From: an uncultured Candidatus Melainabacteria bacterium
GTDB taxonomy: Bacteria > Cyanobacteriota > Vampirovibrionia > Gastranaerophilales > Gastranaerophilaceae
Direction of reading: 5' to 3'
Assembly: GCA_934692625.1 (NCBI GenBank)
Contig: CAKUUC010000005.1
Coordinates: 1 to 64,000 of the forward strand
DNA length: 64,000 bases
Shown here piece after piece: positions 63,579 through 64,000 of the stretch. The position numbers and the translations under genes are program-made. The first letter of the stretch is position 1. Every line of letters begins with the position of its first letter. The notes under the pieces are model-generated. The model was not told the origin of the DNA. It searched no databases and saw only the letters and a program-made list of their open reading frames with translations.

Positions 63579-64000
63579 TTAATGATAATCGTAAATTTTG
63601 ACACTACAAACTGGATCGGCATAGCCTACAGAATCACAGTTAACTTCGTCAAATTTTGGTGTTGTTTCGTAAAAATCTTTAAATCCAACACTTTCATCGC
63701 TGTTTTTAGTAGTGCATTTTACAATATCATTGCCGGATTTGGTACCACAAACCCAAAAATTACGTTTATGTTCATCTGTACCGTCGTACATTGCTTTATT
63801 GAAATCGTATAAGTATGTTGCAACATTGCCTAATGACGGCTTAACTTTGTTATTTTTATCTAAATCATAAGCTCTAACCATTGCTTCATAATAAGTCATT
63901 GCTTCTGATACAACATCTTCATCACCTGTGTAGTTTTCTGTTTTATCATCGTTTACGTCTGTATCAATCGTTGGGTAAACTACATTGGCTTCCATATATC
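63579..64000 (-). CDS. Hypothetical protein, C-terminal part, open at window end
   Basis: About 138 residues are seen from the first Met at 63995; the frame stays open to the window end, so the true start may lie outside. The protein is acidic, with TYYEAMVRAYDLDKNNKVKP, NKAMYDGTDEHKRNFWVCGT and a C-terminus with paired cysteines (NCDSVGYADPVCSVKI), which suggests an exported disulfide-bearing protein. The family is not recognised; pseudopilin-like or coiled-coil-family origin is possible but unproven. Confidence 0.6.
   Translation of the reverse strand, partial: YMEANVVYPTIDTDVNDDKTENYTGDEDVVSEAMTYYEAMVRAYDLDKNNKVKPSLGNVATYLYDFNKAMYDGTDEHKRNFWVCGTKSGNDIVKCTTKNSDESVGFKDFYETTPKFDEVNCDSVGYADPVCSVKIYDYH

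Overview
The window is a 64 kb AT-rich chromosomal segment from a Gram-negative-type bacterium: it has a KDO transferase for LPS, a pseudopilin and an ECF sigma/anti-sigma pair. The tRNA-Glu matches the cyanobacterial form as I remember it. Many proteins resemble, from memory, those of gut Vampirovibrionophyceae/Melainabacteria (Gastranaerophilales). That assignment is inference from reading; no database was searched.

Layout. 1-9.6 kb: chromosomal genes for glycogen/glucan metabolism (glgC, malQ), an ECF sigma factor with its zinc-finger anti-sigma factor, a secreted TPR/beta-propeller protein, tRNA-Lys, a tiny membrane peptide inside a structured RNA region, and two members of a coiled-coil family (one cut by the window start). 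9.7-19.2 kb: a 5'-nucleotidase, a papain-like candidate, an OLD-type TOPRIM protein, tRNA-Glu, an acetyltransferase, a pseudopilin, an XRE regulator, envelope proteins and a GmrSD-type (DUF262/DUF1524) restriction protein. 19.4-41.7 kb: a mobile/accessory region beginning at initiator tRNA-fMet. It holds a three-gene sce7726/sce7725/RES-domain cassette, a tyrosine integrase with an excisionase-like protein, a serine recombinase with candidate res boxes, a frameshifted mini-integrase, a 3165-residue LysM/metallopeptidase protein, a truncated AAA ATPase, a Fic protein, a replication-like three-gene operon with upstream hairpins, and a truncated second integrase whose flanking repeats match those beside tRNA-fMet. 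42-52.3 kb: an accessory cluster of two HExxH metalloprotease-like proteins, an ankyrin protein, an acidic repeat protein, and an AAA / membrane protein / degenerate-AAA operon. Many of these start with a similar short leader (M-x-I-S-x-I, then a [V/I/P]-x-F-x-G box) and lack a Sec signal peptide. 52.4-64 kb: mostly housekeeping (waaA, folK, a BaiN-like flavoprotein, ferritin, two glycosyltransferases, ispE, rsmA, gshA) with two tiny HTH proteins, tRNA-Ser and tRNA-Arg.

How the genes work together. glgC and malQ serve storage-glucan synthesis and remodelling. The sigma/anti-sigma pair is a membrane-linked stress circuit. The region around tRNA-fMet reads as a defence and mobility hot spot in which elements were inserted in tandem, judging from three copies of the integrase 3' end. 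The 42-52 kb cluster, with the cysteine-protease-like gene at 11.4-12.8 kb and possibly the nucleotidase at 9.7 kb, looks like a lineage-specific set of exported or specially localised proteins sharing an N-terminal signature. I regard that signature, the RES cassette and the giant protein as the most interesting parts of the window.
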